Positions 1 to 11,049 of a DNA stretch of 64,000 nucleotides are shown in pieces (the first letter of the stretch is position 1; each line of letters begins with the position of its first letter). The stretch spans positions 2,318-66,317 of the forward strand of contig NZ_CP046220.1 of NCBI RefSeq assembly GCF_012571605.1. Direction: 5' to 3'. A program made the translations under genes and the position numbers. A model generated the notes under the pieces. The model had not been told where the DNA came from, did not search any database, and saw nothing but the letters and a program-made list of their open reading frames with translations. This DNA is from Enterobacteriaceae endosymbiont of Macroplea appendiculata. Its GTDB lineage: Bacteria; Pseudomonadota; Gammaproteobacteria; Enterobacterales; Enterobacteriaceae.

Positions 1-2
1 TA

Positions 3-17
3 TGTTCTTTAAAAATT
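3..17 (+). promoter_or_regulatory. boxA-like rRNA antitermination element
   Basis: The sequence TGTTCTTTAAAAATT closely resembles the boxA element found in rRNA leaders and 16S-23S spacers of enterobacteria, where the Nus factors bind the nascent RNA and prevent premature termination. It lies about 95 bases before the 23S gene, the expected place in a 16S-23S spacer. No tRNA gene is visible between it and the 23S. The assignment rests on motif and position only. Confidence 0.5.
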
Positions 18-93
18 AAAATTAAATTATTGTAATATTAAAGTGTTAATTTGTTATAAAATATCTTTTTTATAACATTTCATTATTACAAGA

Positions 94-109
94 CGATTGT
101 GGGTTGTAA

Positions 110-110
<1 letters not shown>
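94..110 (+). other. 5' arm of the 23S rRNA processing stem
   Basis: This segment can pair, with one or two mismatches, with the complementary segment at about 3043-3060 just behind the 23S gene. Such a stem brings the two ends of the precursor together and is the RNase III processing stalk known from E. coli 23S. The pairing is seen directly; the RNase III role is inferred from the family. Confidence 0.6.
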
Positions 111-3045
<2,935 letters not shown>

Positions 3046-3131
3046 ACAACACCAGAATCGTTTTTAATAAATAATAAAATGATTATTATTAACAAATTAG
3101 ACAATATCATAATTTAATTTTGTTTTTATTT

Positions 3132-3254
3132 TATCCCTAGTATATATAACGCAATGGTACCACCTGAATCCATTCCGAACTCAGAAGTGAAACGTTGTTG
3201 TGCTGATGGTAGTGTAGGGTTTCCCTATGTTAGAGTAAGTAAATACTAGGGATA
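3132..3254 (+). rRNA. rrf: 5S ribosomal RNA
   Basis: The core CCGAACTCAGAAGTGAAACG and the following GATGGTAGTGT are those of bacterial 5S rRNA. The two ends (TATCCCTAGTA and TACTAGGGATA) pair to form helix I, which fixes the boundaries to within one or two bases. It follows the 23S gene by about 86 bases and is followed by murB, the same order as the E. coli rrnB operon and murB. Confidence 0.96.
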
Positions 3255-3290
3255 TAGTATGATAATATAGTTATTTATAAAATAAAGTTT

Positions 3291-4322
3291 ATGTTATCTT
3301 TAAAAAAAATTCATACATTTCATGTAAATGTATATGCGTATAATATTATTTATATATATAGTGTAAAACAACTATATAATATATGGTATCAATGTAAAAA
3401 AAAATTTATACCTTATTTGATATTAGGTAAAGGTAGTAATGTTCTATTCACAGAAAATTTCCACGGATTTATTTTATTAAATAGAATAAAAGGTATTAAA
3501 ATATATTCTAATACTTTTTTTTGGAATTTACATGTTGGTGCAGGAGAATCTTGGCATAAGTTAGTTAAATATACTATAAAACGTGGAATTTATGGATTAG
3601 AAAATTTAGCATTGATTCCAGGATGTATCGGTGCCGCACCGATACAGAATATTGGTGCATATGGTATGTCTTTAGAGTATTTTTGTTCATATGTAGATGT
3701 ATTTAATCCATATAATCAACAAATATTAAGAATACCAAAAAAATATTGTTATTTTAATTATAGAAATAGTATTTTTAAATCTCAAAAATATAAACATTAT
3801 ATTATTATCGCAGTAGGTCTATCTATACCTAAACAATGGACTCCTTGTATCATATACAAGGAATTAAAATATTTAAATAATAATGTAACTGCACAACAAA
3901 TTTTTCAACATGTTTGTAATATTAGACATAAAAAATTACCAAATCCAAATATTATTGGTAATGCTGGTAGTTTTTTTAAAAACCCATTTGTAACTTTACA
4001 TCAAGGTTTAAATATTATTAAAAAATTTTCTAAAATGCCATATATTTTAGAAAATAATATATTTAAAATATCTGCTGCATGGCTAATTGAAAAATGTAAT
4101 TTTAAAGGAATTATTTTTAATGGTGCTTCAGTATACCATAAACAAGCTTTAGTTATTATAAATAAATATAATGCATCAGGGCAAAATATATTAAACTTAG
4201 CAAATAAAATATATAATGGTGTTGGTAAAAAATTTGGCATATGGTTAGAAGCTGAAATAAGGATTTTTGATAAAAAGAAAGAAATATCTCAAAAAAAAAT
4301 ATTTACTAAAAATAAACAATAA
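3291..4322 (+). CDS. murB: UDP-N-acetylenolpyruvoylglucosamine reductase MurB
   Basis: MurB is the cytoplasmic flavoenzyme that uses NADPH to reduce UDP-GlcNAc-enolpyruvate to UDP-MurNAc, the second committed step of peptidoglycan precursor synthesis. The 343-residue product is the E. coli length. Visible are the FAD-binding GKGSNVLF (46-53), the long LENLALIPGCIGAAPIQNIG block (103-122), YRNSIFK (157-163) and NAGSFFKNP (224-232) with the catalytic Ser proton donor, plus a C-terminal LEAEIRI containing the catalytic Glu. It lies directly behind the 5S gene, as in E. coli, and could be read in part from the rRNA promoter. The first ATG aligns well with the family start. Confidence 0.97.
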   Translation: MLSLKKIHTFHVNVYAYNIIYIYSVKQLYNIWYQCKKKFIPYLILGKGSNVLFTENFHGFILLNRIKGIKIYSNTFFWNLHVGAGESWHKLVKYTIKRGIYGLENLALIPGCIGAAPIQNIGAYGMSLEYFCSYVDVFNPYNQQILRIPKKYCYFNYRNSIFKSQKYKHYIIIAVGLSIPKQWTPCIIYKELKYLNNNVTAQQIFQHVCNIRHKKLPNPNIIGNAGSFFKNPFVTLHQGLNIIKKFSKMPYILENNIFKISAAWLIEKCNFKGIIFNGASVYHKQALVIINKYNASGQNILNLANKIYNGVGKKFGIWLEAEIRIFDKKKEISQKKIFTKNKQ

Positions 4323-4329
4323 CATTTTG

Positions 4330-4779
4330 TTATAAACCTAATTTTTTAAAAATAACATGTAAAGCTAAATTATAACCCTCAATACCACAACCTATAATAA
4401 CCCCTTGAGCTATATCAGAAAAAAAAGATTTTTGACGAAACTTTTCTCTTTTATATATATTAGTAATATGTACTTCAATAAAAGGTATTTGTATTGCTAA
4501 TATAGTATCACGTAGTGCAATACTAGTATGTGTAAAAGCACCAGGATTTATAATTATATAATTAATATGCTTACTATGTTGAATTAAATAATCTATTAGA
4601 ATATGTTCTGCATTAGATTGTATATGTGTTAACATACATTTTTTTTTATTTGCTAATTTAGATAAATTAGATATAATTGTTTTTAGAGAGATATTGCCAT
4701 ATTTTTCTGGTTCTCTTTGACCTAATAAACTTAAATTAGGACCGTTAACTATTAAAATATGATACTTTAACCTATACAT
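4330..4779 (-). CDS. aroQ: 3-dehydroquinate dehydratase, type II
   Basis: This enzyme dehydrates 3-dehydroquinate to 3-dehydroshikimate, step three of the shikimate pathway to chorismate and the aromatic amino acids. The 149-residue product has the small type II fold signature: VNGPNLSLLGQREPEKYG near the N terminus with the catalytic Arg (22) and Tyr (27), NPGAFTHTSIALRD (78-91) and the EVHITN segment with the catalytic His (about 104). E. coli uses the unrelated type I enzyme AroD, so this is the dodecameric type II alternative. It converges on murB with only 7 bases between stop codons. No other shikimate gene is in the window. Confidence 0.96.
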   Translation of the reverse strand: MYRLKYHILIVNGPNLSLLGQREPEKYGNISLKTIISNLSKLANKKKCMLTHIQSNAEHILIDYLIQHSKHINYIIINPGAFTHTSIALRDTILAIQIPFIEVHITNIYKREKFRQKSFFSDIAQGVIIGCGIEGYNLALHVIFKKLGL

Positions 4780-4948
4780 TTTTAGTTCTGCATTATTAAA
4801 TTTTTCAATTATATTAACATAATTTACATTAATGAAAAATAATAATAAGCATTATTTTTTATGATAATGATATATTTATTTTTAATAAAATGATACTATT
4901 ACACACACATAATAGATATTATTTAATCTAAATTTAATTTAACAATAA

Positions 4949-6016
<1,068 letters not shown>

Positions 6017-6044
6017 TCATTAATATAAATTATATATAACATTT

Positions 6045-6860
6045 ATGTCCTTAATTTTTAAAAAAAAAAAAAATATACACTTAAAGTTTATTATTATCAT
6101 AATAATTTCTATACTATTTATTATAGTAGATAGGTATTATAACTATTTTTTTATAATAAAAAATTATATTGATAAAAAAATGAGTTATACATATGTTTAT
6201 TTAAATAAACCATATACTATATATAATCATATATATGATGTATATAAACAAAATAAAAGTATTAAATCACAAAATATTCTTTTATATAAGAAATTATTTT
6301 TAAAAAATATAGAATTATTTTTTTATAAAAATTATCTTTATGAATTCAATAATATATATAAAATTTTAAGTATAAAATTAAATACCACAAAAACAATTTT
6401 TAGTAAAAAAATACCTATAATATTACCATGGTATTCTGATAAAATTTTTATAAATAAAGGGTTACAAGATAATATTATTCCCGGAAATATTGCTATTAAT
6501 GATCATGGTGTTATTGGACAAGTTTTGTTTACTAATAAATATGTTAGTAGTATTTTACTTATATGTAGTAGATATAATTCTATACATGTACATGCACATA
6601 ATAATAATGCTAACTTTATTTTAAATGGAATAGGTTGTAAATATCCTCCATTACTAAAATCAGAAGATATTTCTCCAAACATTATTATAAATATTAATGA
6701 TATCTTATTTACATCAGGGTTAAATGATTATCATCTTGTAAATTATCCAGTAGCTAAAGTAATAAACATTAAACATACTAAAAATAATATGAATATTATA
6801 TTTGCACAACCATTAGTACAAATAGAACAAATTAAATATTTATTAATAATTAATACTTAA
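6045..6860 (+). CDS. mreC: Cell shape protein MreC
   Basis: MreC is a bitopic inner-membrane protein whose periplasmic part links MreB filaments to the wall synthases. The 271-residue product has an N-terminal basic patch, one transmembrane helix (about 13-33), a coiled-coil-like stretch and the periplasmic core with the family motif DHGVIGQV. It is shorter than E. coli MreC (367), mainly because the nonconserved C-terminal tail is missing. The coding region holds a run of 14 A at 6060-6073 directly after the fifth codon, so its frame depends on exact reading of that run. The start at 6045 is 28 bases after mreB. Confidence 0.9.
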   Translation: MSLIFKKKKNIHLKFIIIIIISILFIIVDRYYNYFFIIKNYIDKKMSYTYVYLNKPYTIYNHIYDVYKQNKSIKSQNILLYKKLFLKNIELFFYKNYLYEFNNIYKILSIKLNTTKTIFSKKIPIILPWYSDKIFINKGLQDNIIPGNIAINDHGVIGQVLFTNKYVSSILLICSRYNSIHVHAHNNNANFILNGIGCKYPPLLKSEDISPNIIININDILFTSGLNDYHLVNYPVAKVINIKHTKNNMNIIFAQPLVQIEQIKYLLIINT

Positions 6861-6988
6861 AAAGATTATATAGAAAATCATTTTTTAATACATTATTTAT
6901 GTATATCAATATTTATATCATAAATATAATTTTATTTATGGCATAATAGCATTATGCATGTAATAATTACAATTCATAATATTACGAT

Positions 6989-7378
6989 ATGGCTATATTA
7001 ATAATATTTACCAATATAATACTTTTATCGAAACAAATACATTTAATTAAATATTTTATTTTAGGAATTGTTCTTGATATCTTAACAGATAAAATGTTAG
7101 GAACATATACCTTAACTCTAACTATATTGAATTACTATTTATGTTATTATCGTATATGGTTTCAAAAATTACATTTTATCTTACAAATAATACTAATTTT
7201 CATACTATTTAATATAGTAAATATTTTGACTAATTATATAAATAATATAGACAATCTATATTATAATATGTGTCAAAACAATATTTTAAATAGTATTTAT
7301 TGGTATATATTATATTTTTCTCTTAAAAAATATAGTAATAGAAAAAAATATACAAACCATAATATTAAAATTTTATAA
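6989..7378 (+). CDS. mreD: Probable MreD, N-terminally truncated
   Basis: MreD is a small polytopic inner-membrane partner of MreC in rod-shape maintenance. The 129 residues are almost wholly hydrophobic. The segment FILGIVLDILTDKMLG matches the E. coli MreD stretch FVMGAILDLISGSTLG, and the alignment continues to the C terminus. E. coli MreD is 162 residues, so about the first 35 are missing. Upstream in the same frame, from ATG at 6899, lie 15 codons of hydrophobic sequence followed by stops at 6944, 6947 and 6977, which looks like the eroded first helix. Whether the short protein works is unknown. Placement after mreC supports the name. Confidence 0.78.
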   Translation: MAILIIFTNIILLSKQIHLIKYFILGIVLDILTDKMLGTYTLTLTILNYYLCYYRIWFQKLHFILQIILIFILFNIVNILTNYINNIDNLYYNMCQNNILNSIYWYILYFSLKKYSNRKKYTNHNIKIL

Positions 7379-7385
7379 TATGTTA

Positions 7386-7670
7386 TTATAGACATACTGT
7401 TATTTCTTTTAACCCAGAAATATAAGCTATTTGTCTAATAGCACCATTAGGGAAAAGTTTATGTATATAAATACTATTACCTTTTAAAATACCATATTTA
7501 TTTTTTATAACATTAACTAATATAACCATATTAGGTAAAGTATGAAATTTATTATATAATTGTTTAAAAATATATATTATTTCTAAATGTTCTGTTGTTA
7601 AAATAATATTTTCTTGTATAGCAAGTTTTTTAGCTATGTGTGTATTCCATTCATTTATCTTTTTATTCAT
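7386..7670 (-). CDS. tusE: Sulfurtransferase TusE (DsrC family)
   Basis: TusE is the last carrier of the Tus sulfur relay, taking persulfide sulfur from TusBCD and handing it to MnmA for 2-thiolation of U34 in Lys, Glu and Gln tRNAs. The 94-residue product carries the family core NKYGILKGNSIYIHKLFPNG and ends in GLKEITVCL, where the penultimate Cys is the invariant DsrC-family active Cys. It is about 15 residues shorter than E. coli TusE (109) at the N terminus. The neighbouring tRNA-Ser(UGA) gene is also close to tusE in E. coli, with yccA between them, which supports orthology. TusA is encoded at 21380-21616. Confidence 0.93.
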   Translation of the reverse strand: MNKKINEWNTHIAKKLAIQENIILTTEHLEIIYIFKQLYNKFHTLPNMVILVNVIKNKYGILKGNSIYIHKLFPNGAIRQIAYISGLKEITVCL

Positions 7671-7692
7671 ATGCCAATAACTTATTTAATTA

Positions 7693-7777
7693 CGGAGGAA
7701 GAGAGATTCGAACTCTCGAATAGTAATCTATTGCCGGTTTTCAAGACCGGTGCCTTCAACCACTCGGCCATTCCTCC
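7693..7777 (-). tRNA. serT: tRNA-Ser (UGA)
   Basis: On the minus strand the sequence folds as a class II tRNA with a long variable arm: acceptor GGAGGAA/TTCCTCC, anticodon loop CTTGAAA with anticodon TGA, and T-loop GTTCGAATC. It closely follows E. coli tRNA-Ser(UGA). The CCA end is not encoded. It sits beside tusE, as serT does in E. coli apart from the missing yccA. Confidence 0.97.
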
Positions 7778-7866
7778 TAAATTTTATTTTAATAAAGTAT
7801 ATAACATCTACAACTGTATATATTATATAATATATACTTCATTATTTAAAGCATATTTTTTTATAT

Positions 7867-8718
7867 ATGAAAACTAATATAACTGGAAATTTATATATTG
7901 TACCTACTCCTATAGGCAATTATGATGATATTTCACAAAGAGCAATAAAAATTTTAAAACAGGTTGATTATATTTTATCTGAAGATACAAGAAAAACAGG
8001 TATTTTATTAAAACAATATAATATCACTAATAGATTAAATTCATACTATGAATTTAATGAAAAAAAAAAATCTAATATAATATTAAATCATTTACAGCAA
8101 GGGAAAAATATTGCATTAGTCTCTGATGCAGGAACACCATTAATTAATGATCCTGGATATAGAATTGTAGAATTATGTCGCAGAAAAGATAATAACGTTA
8201 AAATTATACCATTAAGTGGTCCTTGTGCAGCAATTTTAGCTTTATCAGCATCTGGTTTAACAACTCATCGTTTTTGTTATGAAGGATTTTTATCTAAAAA
8301 ACATAGTAAAAGAATTAAAAGATTAGAACAGTTAAAAATGGAATATAGAACTATTATTTTATATGAATCAAAATATCGTATTTTAAATTGTTTATATGAT
8401 ATACAAAATGTTTTTGGTAAAGATAGATATATAGTTATAGCTAAAGATTTAACAAAAAAATGGGAACAAATTTATGGAAATACTATTGAAAAAATTATTT
8501 ATTGGATTAAATTAGATAAAAATAGGTTAAAAGGAGAAATAGTATTAATTATTCAAGGTAATAAAAACATTACCAGCAACATAAATATGTCAAAAATATT
8601 ATCTATTATAAAAATTTTAAAAAAAGATTTATCAACTAAAAAAATAATTAATATTATTTCTCATATATATCCTATTAGAAAAAATATTTTATATCAAATA
8701 ATGTTAACAAAAATTTGA
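7867..8718 (+). CDS. rsmI: 16S rRNA (cytidine(1402)-2'-O)-methyltransferase RsmI
   Basis: RsmI uses S-adenosylmethionine to methylate the ribose of C1402 in the ribosomal P site, which fine-tunes decoding. The 283 residues (E. coli 286) show the tetrapyrrole-methylase-like fold signatures VPTPIGNYDDISQRA (about 10-24), SEDTRKTGILLKQY, and SDAGTPLINDPGY, which forms part of the SAM pocket. No signal peptide or membrane segment is seen. It reads toward the RNase P RNA gene, which begins about 30 bases after its stop codon. Its pairing partner RsmH is not in this window. Confidence 0.96.
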   Translation: MKTNITGNLYIVPTPIGNYDDISQRAIKILKQVDYILSEDTRKTGILLKQYNITNRLNSYYEFNEKKKSNIILNHLQQGKNIALVSDAGTPLINDPGYRIVELCRRKDNNVKIIPLSGPCAAILALSASGLTTHRFCYEGFLSKKHSKRIKRLEQLKMEYRTIILYESKYRILNCLYDIQNVFGKDRYIVIAKDLTKKWEQIYGNTIEKIIYWIKLDKNRLKGEIVLIIQGNKNITSNINMSKILSIIKILKKDLSTKKIINIISHIYPIRKNILYQIMLTKI

Positions 8719-8749
8719 TATAAATCTGATATTTATATATCATATTTAT

Positions 8750-9112
8750 ATGAGTTAATGCAAACAGTCGCTTTTATTTTTAATAAAAGAGGAAAGTCCG
8801 GACTCCAAAGGGTAATGGTACCAGATAACTTCTGGGAAGTGTAAACTTACGAATAGTGCAACAGAAAATATACCGCCATAATAATGATATGTAGTAATTA
8901 TAATGATGGTAAGGGTGAAAAGGTATGGTAAGAGCATACCGATATATTAGTAATAATATATGTCTATGTAAACTCTACCAGGAGCAAGGCTAAATAAAGA
9001 TTTGTATTGACCCGTACAAAAAATCTGGGTAAGCCGCAAGAAATAATAAGTAATTATTATTCTAGATGAATGACTGTTAAAAAACAGAATCCGGCTTATG
9101 AATTAACTTATC
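8750..9112 (+). ncRNA. rnpB: RNase P RNA (M1 RNA, type A)
   Basis: This is the catalytic RNA of RNase P, which cuts the 5' leader from tRNA precursors. The universally conserved pieces occur in the right order: ACAGTCGC, GAGGAAAGTCCGGACTCC (P4 and neighbouring region), AGTGCAACAGA, GTAAGGGTGAAA, GGTAAGAGCATACCG, TAAACTCTACC, AGATGAATGACTG and a terminal CCGGCTTAT. The ends TGAGTTAAT and ATTAACTTA pair as helix P1, setting the limits within a few bases. About 363 bases compares with 377 in E. coli. It ends only a few bases before the stop codon of the opposing folD. Confidence 0.96.
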
Positions 9113-9117
9113 AATAT

Positions 9118-9990
9118 TTAGAAATTGTTTTTATGATTAATCATAATTTTTTCATATGCAAGAAAAGTATTTTGCATTAACATTGATATAGTAATAGGTC
9201 CTATTCCTCCTGGAACTGGAGTAATATATGATGCTTTAGAAAATGTTGATGCAAAATCAACATCACCAACAATTTTATTATTTTGAAGTCTATTAATACC
9301 TACATCTATTACAATAGCACCATGTTTAATCCATTTACCCTTAATAAAACATGGTTTACCAATAGCTACAATTAATAAATCAGCATTTGCAATATGATAT
9401 TGCAAATTTTTAGTAAAACGATGAGTAATAGTTACGGTACACCCTAATAATAATAATTCTAATGCTACAGGACGTCCTATAATATTAGAAGCTCCGATAA
9501 TAACTGCATGTAAACCACAAATATGAATACGATAATGTTTTAATAAAGATATAATTCCTAAAGCAGTACATGAACGTAATAATGGTACTCGTTGACATAA
9601 ACGGCCTATATTATATGGATGGAAACCATCAATATCTTTATTAGGATCGATTGCTTCTAAAACATTAGTTATATTAAAATGATTAGGCAAAGGTAATTGT
9701 ATTAAAATACCATGAATTTGATTATCCTGATTTAAAATATTAATTGTGTCAATAATTGTATGTTCATAAACATTATTGGGGAAATAATAATTATATGCAA
9801 TAAACCCTAATTCTTGACATATTTTTAATTTTTTAGATATATATAATTTAGAAATATCATGATTACCCACTAAAATAACTCCTAAACCAGGTAATTGTTT
9901 ATGATGTTTTATAATTAATAACATTTTTTCATGTATTTTTTTATAAATTATATTAGCAAAACAATGACCTTCCATAATTATGGCATTCAT
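9118..9990 (-). CDS. folD: Bifunctional methylenetetrahydrofolate dehydrogenase/cyclohydrolase FolD
   Basis: FolD converts 5,10-methylene-THF through methenyl-THF to 10-formyl-THF with NADP, linking serine-derived C1 units (glyA, 36293-37525) to formyl-methionine and purine synthesis. The 290-residue length matches E. coli (288). Motifs seen are YISKKLKICQELGF with the catalytic Lys, the LPLPNHF segment, NKDIDGFHPYNIGRL, the dinucleotide-binding GASNIIGRPVALELL and the C-terminal PVPGGIGPITISML. The gene reads away from the tRNA-Arg(UCU) gene; in E. coli folD and argU are also close. Confidence 0.97.
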   Translation of the reverse strand: MNAIIMEGHCFANIIYKKIHEKMLLIIKHHKQLPGLGVILVGNHDISKLYISKKLKICQELGFIAYNYYFPNNVYEHTIIDTINILNQDNQIHGILIQLPLPNHFNITNVLEAIDPNKDIDGFHPYNIGRLCQRVPLLRSCTALGIISLLKHYRIHICGLHAVIIGASNIIGRPVALELLLLGCTVTITHRFTKNLQYHIANADLLIVAIGKPCFIKGKWIKHGAIVIDVGINRLQNNKIVGDVDFASTFSKASYITPVPGGIGPITISMLMQNTFLAYEKIMINHKNNF

Positions 9991-10057
9991 ATAATTTATT
10001 ATCCTACTATATTTTTATATTAATATTATATTTTTTTATATTAAAATATATTTTATA

Positions 10058-10066
10058 TGTTATAAT
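10058..10066 (+). promoter_or_regulatory. Extended -10 promoter element upstream of tRNA-Arg(UCU)
   Basis: TGTTATAAT is a perfect TATAAT hexamer preceded by TGn, the extended -10 form recognised by sigma70. It lies 13 bases before the first base of the mature tRNA, leaving room for a start site and a short leader. No convincing -35 hexamer is seen, which an extended -10 can tolerate. In an AT-rich genome such matches are common by chance, so position is the main support. Confidence 0.5.
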
Positions 10067-10078
10067 GAATTCATCTAT

Positions 10079-10152
10079 GCGCTCTTAGCTCAGCAGGATA
10101 GAGCAATAGCCTTCTAAGCTATTGGTCACAGGTTCGAATCCTGTAGAGCGCA
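10079..10152 (+). tRNA. argU: tRNA-Arg (UCU)
   Basis: The acceptor arms GCGCTCT and AGAGCGC pair fully. The D arm, anticodon stem with loop CTTCTAA (anticodon TCT), and T arm with GGTTCGAATCC are all standard. It reads AGA and AGG codons; AGA is likely a major arginine codon in such an AT-rich genome. No CCA end is encoded. Its position next to folD resembles E. coli. Confidence 0.97.
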
Positions 10153-10433
10153 AAAAATATATTTATAATATTAAAAATTCTTAATCATTATTTACTATTT
10201 AATAAATTTCATTTACGCATAACATATTAAATATGTAACGAATTTGATTTTATTAATAAAAAACGATTTTTATATAAATAAAGTTTGTTATTTTAATTTT
10301 TATAAATATGACTAATATTAATTTCTAAATATTTATTAATCAATAAATAAGTTAATATGTGTATTTAATGCTAGTTAATATGAAGTAATTAATATTCATA
10401 TATTAATTAGTTAAACATATGAATGGTATTTGT

Positions 10434-10457
10434 GTTATATTTTAAATAAAATATAAC
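10434..10457. repeat. Perfect AT-rich hairpin
   Basis: GTTATATTTTA and TAAAATATAAC are exact inverted copies of 11 bases separated by AA, giving one 24-base palindromic hairpin. It lies in the middle of the gene-free stretch. There is no T-tract typical of a rho-independent terminator directly after it. It could be a chance product of low complexity, a cruciform site or part of a lost RNA. Confidence 0.6.
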
Positions 10458-10671
10458 GACAATAATATTCTAGATATAACATAATATATATTTGATTCTA
10501 TCACTAAATTCAATGATTAATAAATAAATATATAAACTATAATATGAAGCAACTAACTTAATTATTAATATCATATTATTAGTATTAGTTTGTTAGTAAT
10601 TATTTATAGCATGTATTGTATACTACATCTTATTTTTTAATTATATAATATTTATTATTTATTAGACTATT

Positions 10672-10744
10672 TGAGTTACCTATATATTAATTTACGTGTC
10701 TAATATCTAGATAAATATAATTTATCTAAATGTAATATAACTCA
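10672..10744. other. Nested inverted repeats of unknown role
   Basis: TGAGTTA at 10672-10678 is inverted as TAACTCA at 10738-10744. Within this span the perfect hairpin AGATAAAT-ATA-ATTTATCT lies at 10709-10727. Together they would fold into a cruciform or a branched RNA of about 70 bases. I cannot assign it to a known RNA family. It lies just downstream of the minus-strand tRNA-Val and tRNA-Lys genes, so it could also act in ending or processing that transcript. Confidence 0.35.
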
Positions 10745-10754
10745 TCTTTATTAC

Positions 10755-10827
10755 TGGGTCGTACAGGATTTGAACCTGTGACCAATTGATTAAAAGTCAA
10801 CTGCTCTACCAACTGAGCTAACGACCC
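10755..10827 (-). tRNA. tRNA-Lys (UUU)
   Basis: On the minus strand GGGTCGTTAGCTCAG starts a standard tRNA with anticodon loop CTTTTAA (anticodon TTT) and a close match to E. coli tRNA-Lys. Its wobble U34 is a known target of Tus/MnmA thiolation, and TusA and TusE are encoded in this window. No CCA end is encoded. It is paired with tRNA-Val(UAC) and lies upstream of gltX, as the E. coli valUXY-lysV cluster does. Confidence 0.97.
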
Positions 10828-10847
10828 TAATATATTTTTCCATAATA

Positions 10848-10920
10848 TGGGTGATGACGGACTCGAACCGCCGACAACCTCCTTGTAAGGGAGGGACTCT
10901 GCCAACTGAGCTAATCACCC
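10848..10920 (-). tRNA. tRNA-Val (UAC)
   Basis: On the minus strand GGGTGATTAGCTCAG begins the tRNA, the anticodon loop is CTTACAA (anticodon TAC), and the acceptor pairs fully with ATCACCC. It is nearly identical to E. coli tRNA-Val(UAC). It lies 20 bases upstream of tRNA-Lys on the same strand and is probably cotranscribed with it. No CCA end is encoded. Confidence 0.97.
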
Positions 10921-11049
10921 TAAAAATCATGATACCTTATGCTATCTTTATTTATATAAATAAGTCAATATATTTTTAATAAAAAATTTAAAAAATATTT
11001 TATTACATATATAATATATTTTATCGCTTATAATAAAATATATAATATA

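Larger units (their letters stand above)
10153..10754. other. Gene-free AT-rich stretch between tRNA genes
   Basis: About 600 bases between tRNA-Arg and tRNA-Lys contain no reading frame of useful length and no RNA gene that I recognise. Composition is almost entirely A and T. It holds several hairpins, including a perfect one at 10434-10457 and another at 10709-10727 nested within a longer-range pairing. In a genome where most gaps are under 200 bases this is the longest empty stretch of the window. It may be the decayed remains of a gene, or hold an unrecognised RNA. Confidence 0.6.

Noticed and set aside
7614..7877. An 87-codon plus-strand frame across tusE and the tRNA-Ser gene
   Set aside because: It crosses a tRNA gene and the end of tusE; its sequence around the tRNA is simply a translation of the tRNA complement.
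8755..8937. A short minus-strand frame inside the RNase P RNA gene
   Set aside because: The region is explained by rnpB and the frame has no ribosome-binding site or similarity.
10153..10754. The gap as a hidden tmRNA, SRP RNA or 6S RNA gene
   Set aside because: None of the conserved sequence blocks of these RNAs is visible, for example no tRNA-like ends with GGTTC and no GNAR tetraloop setting of SRP RNA.
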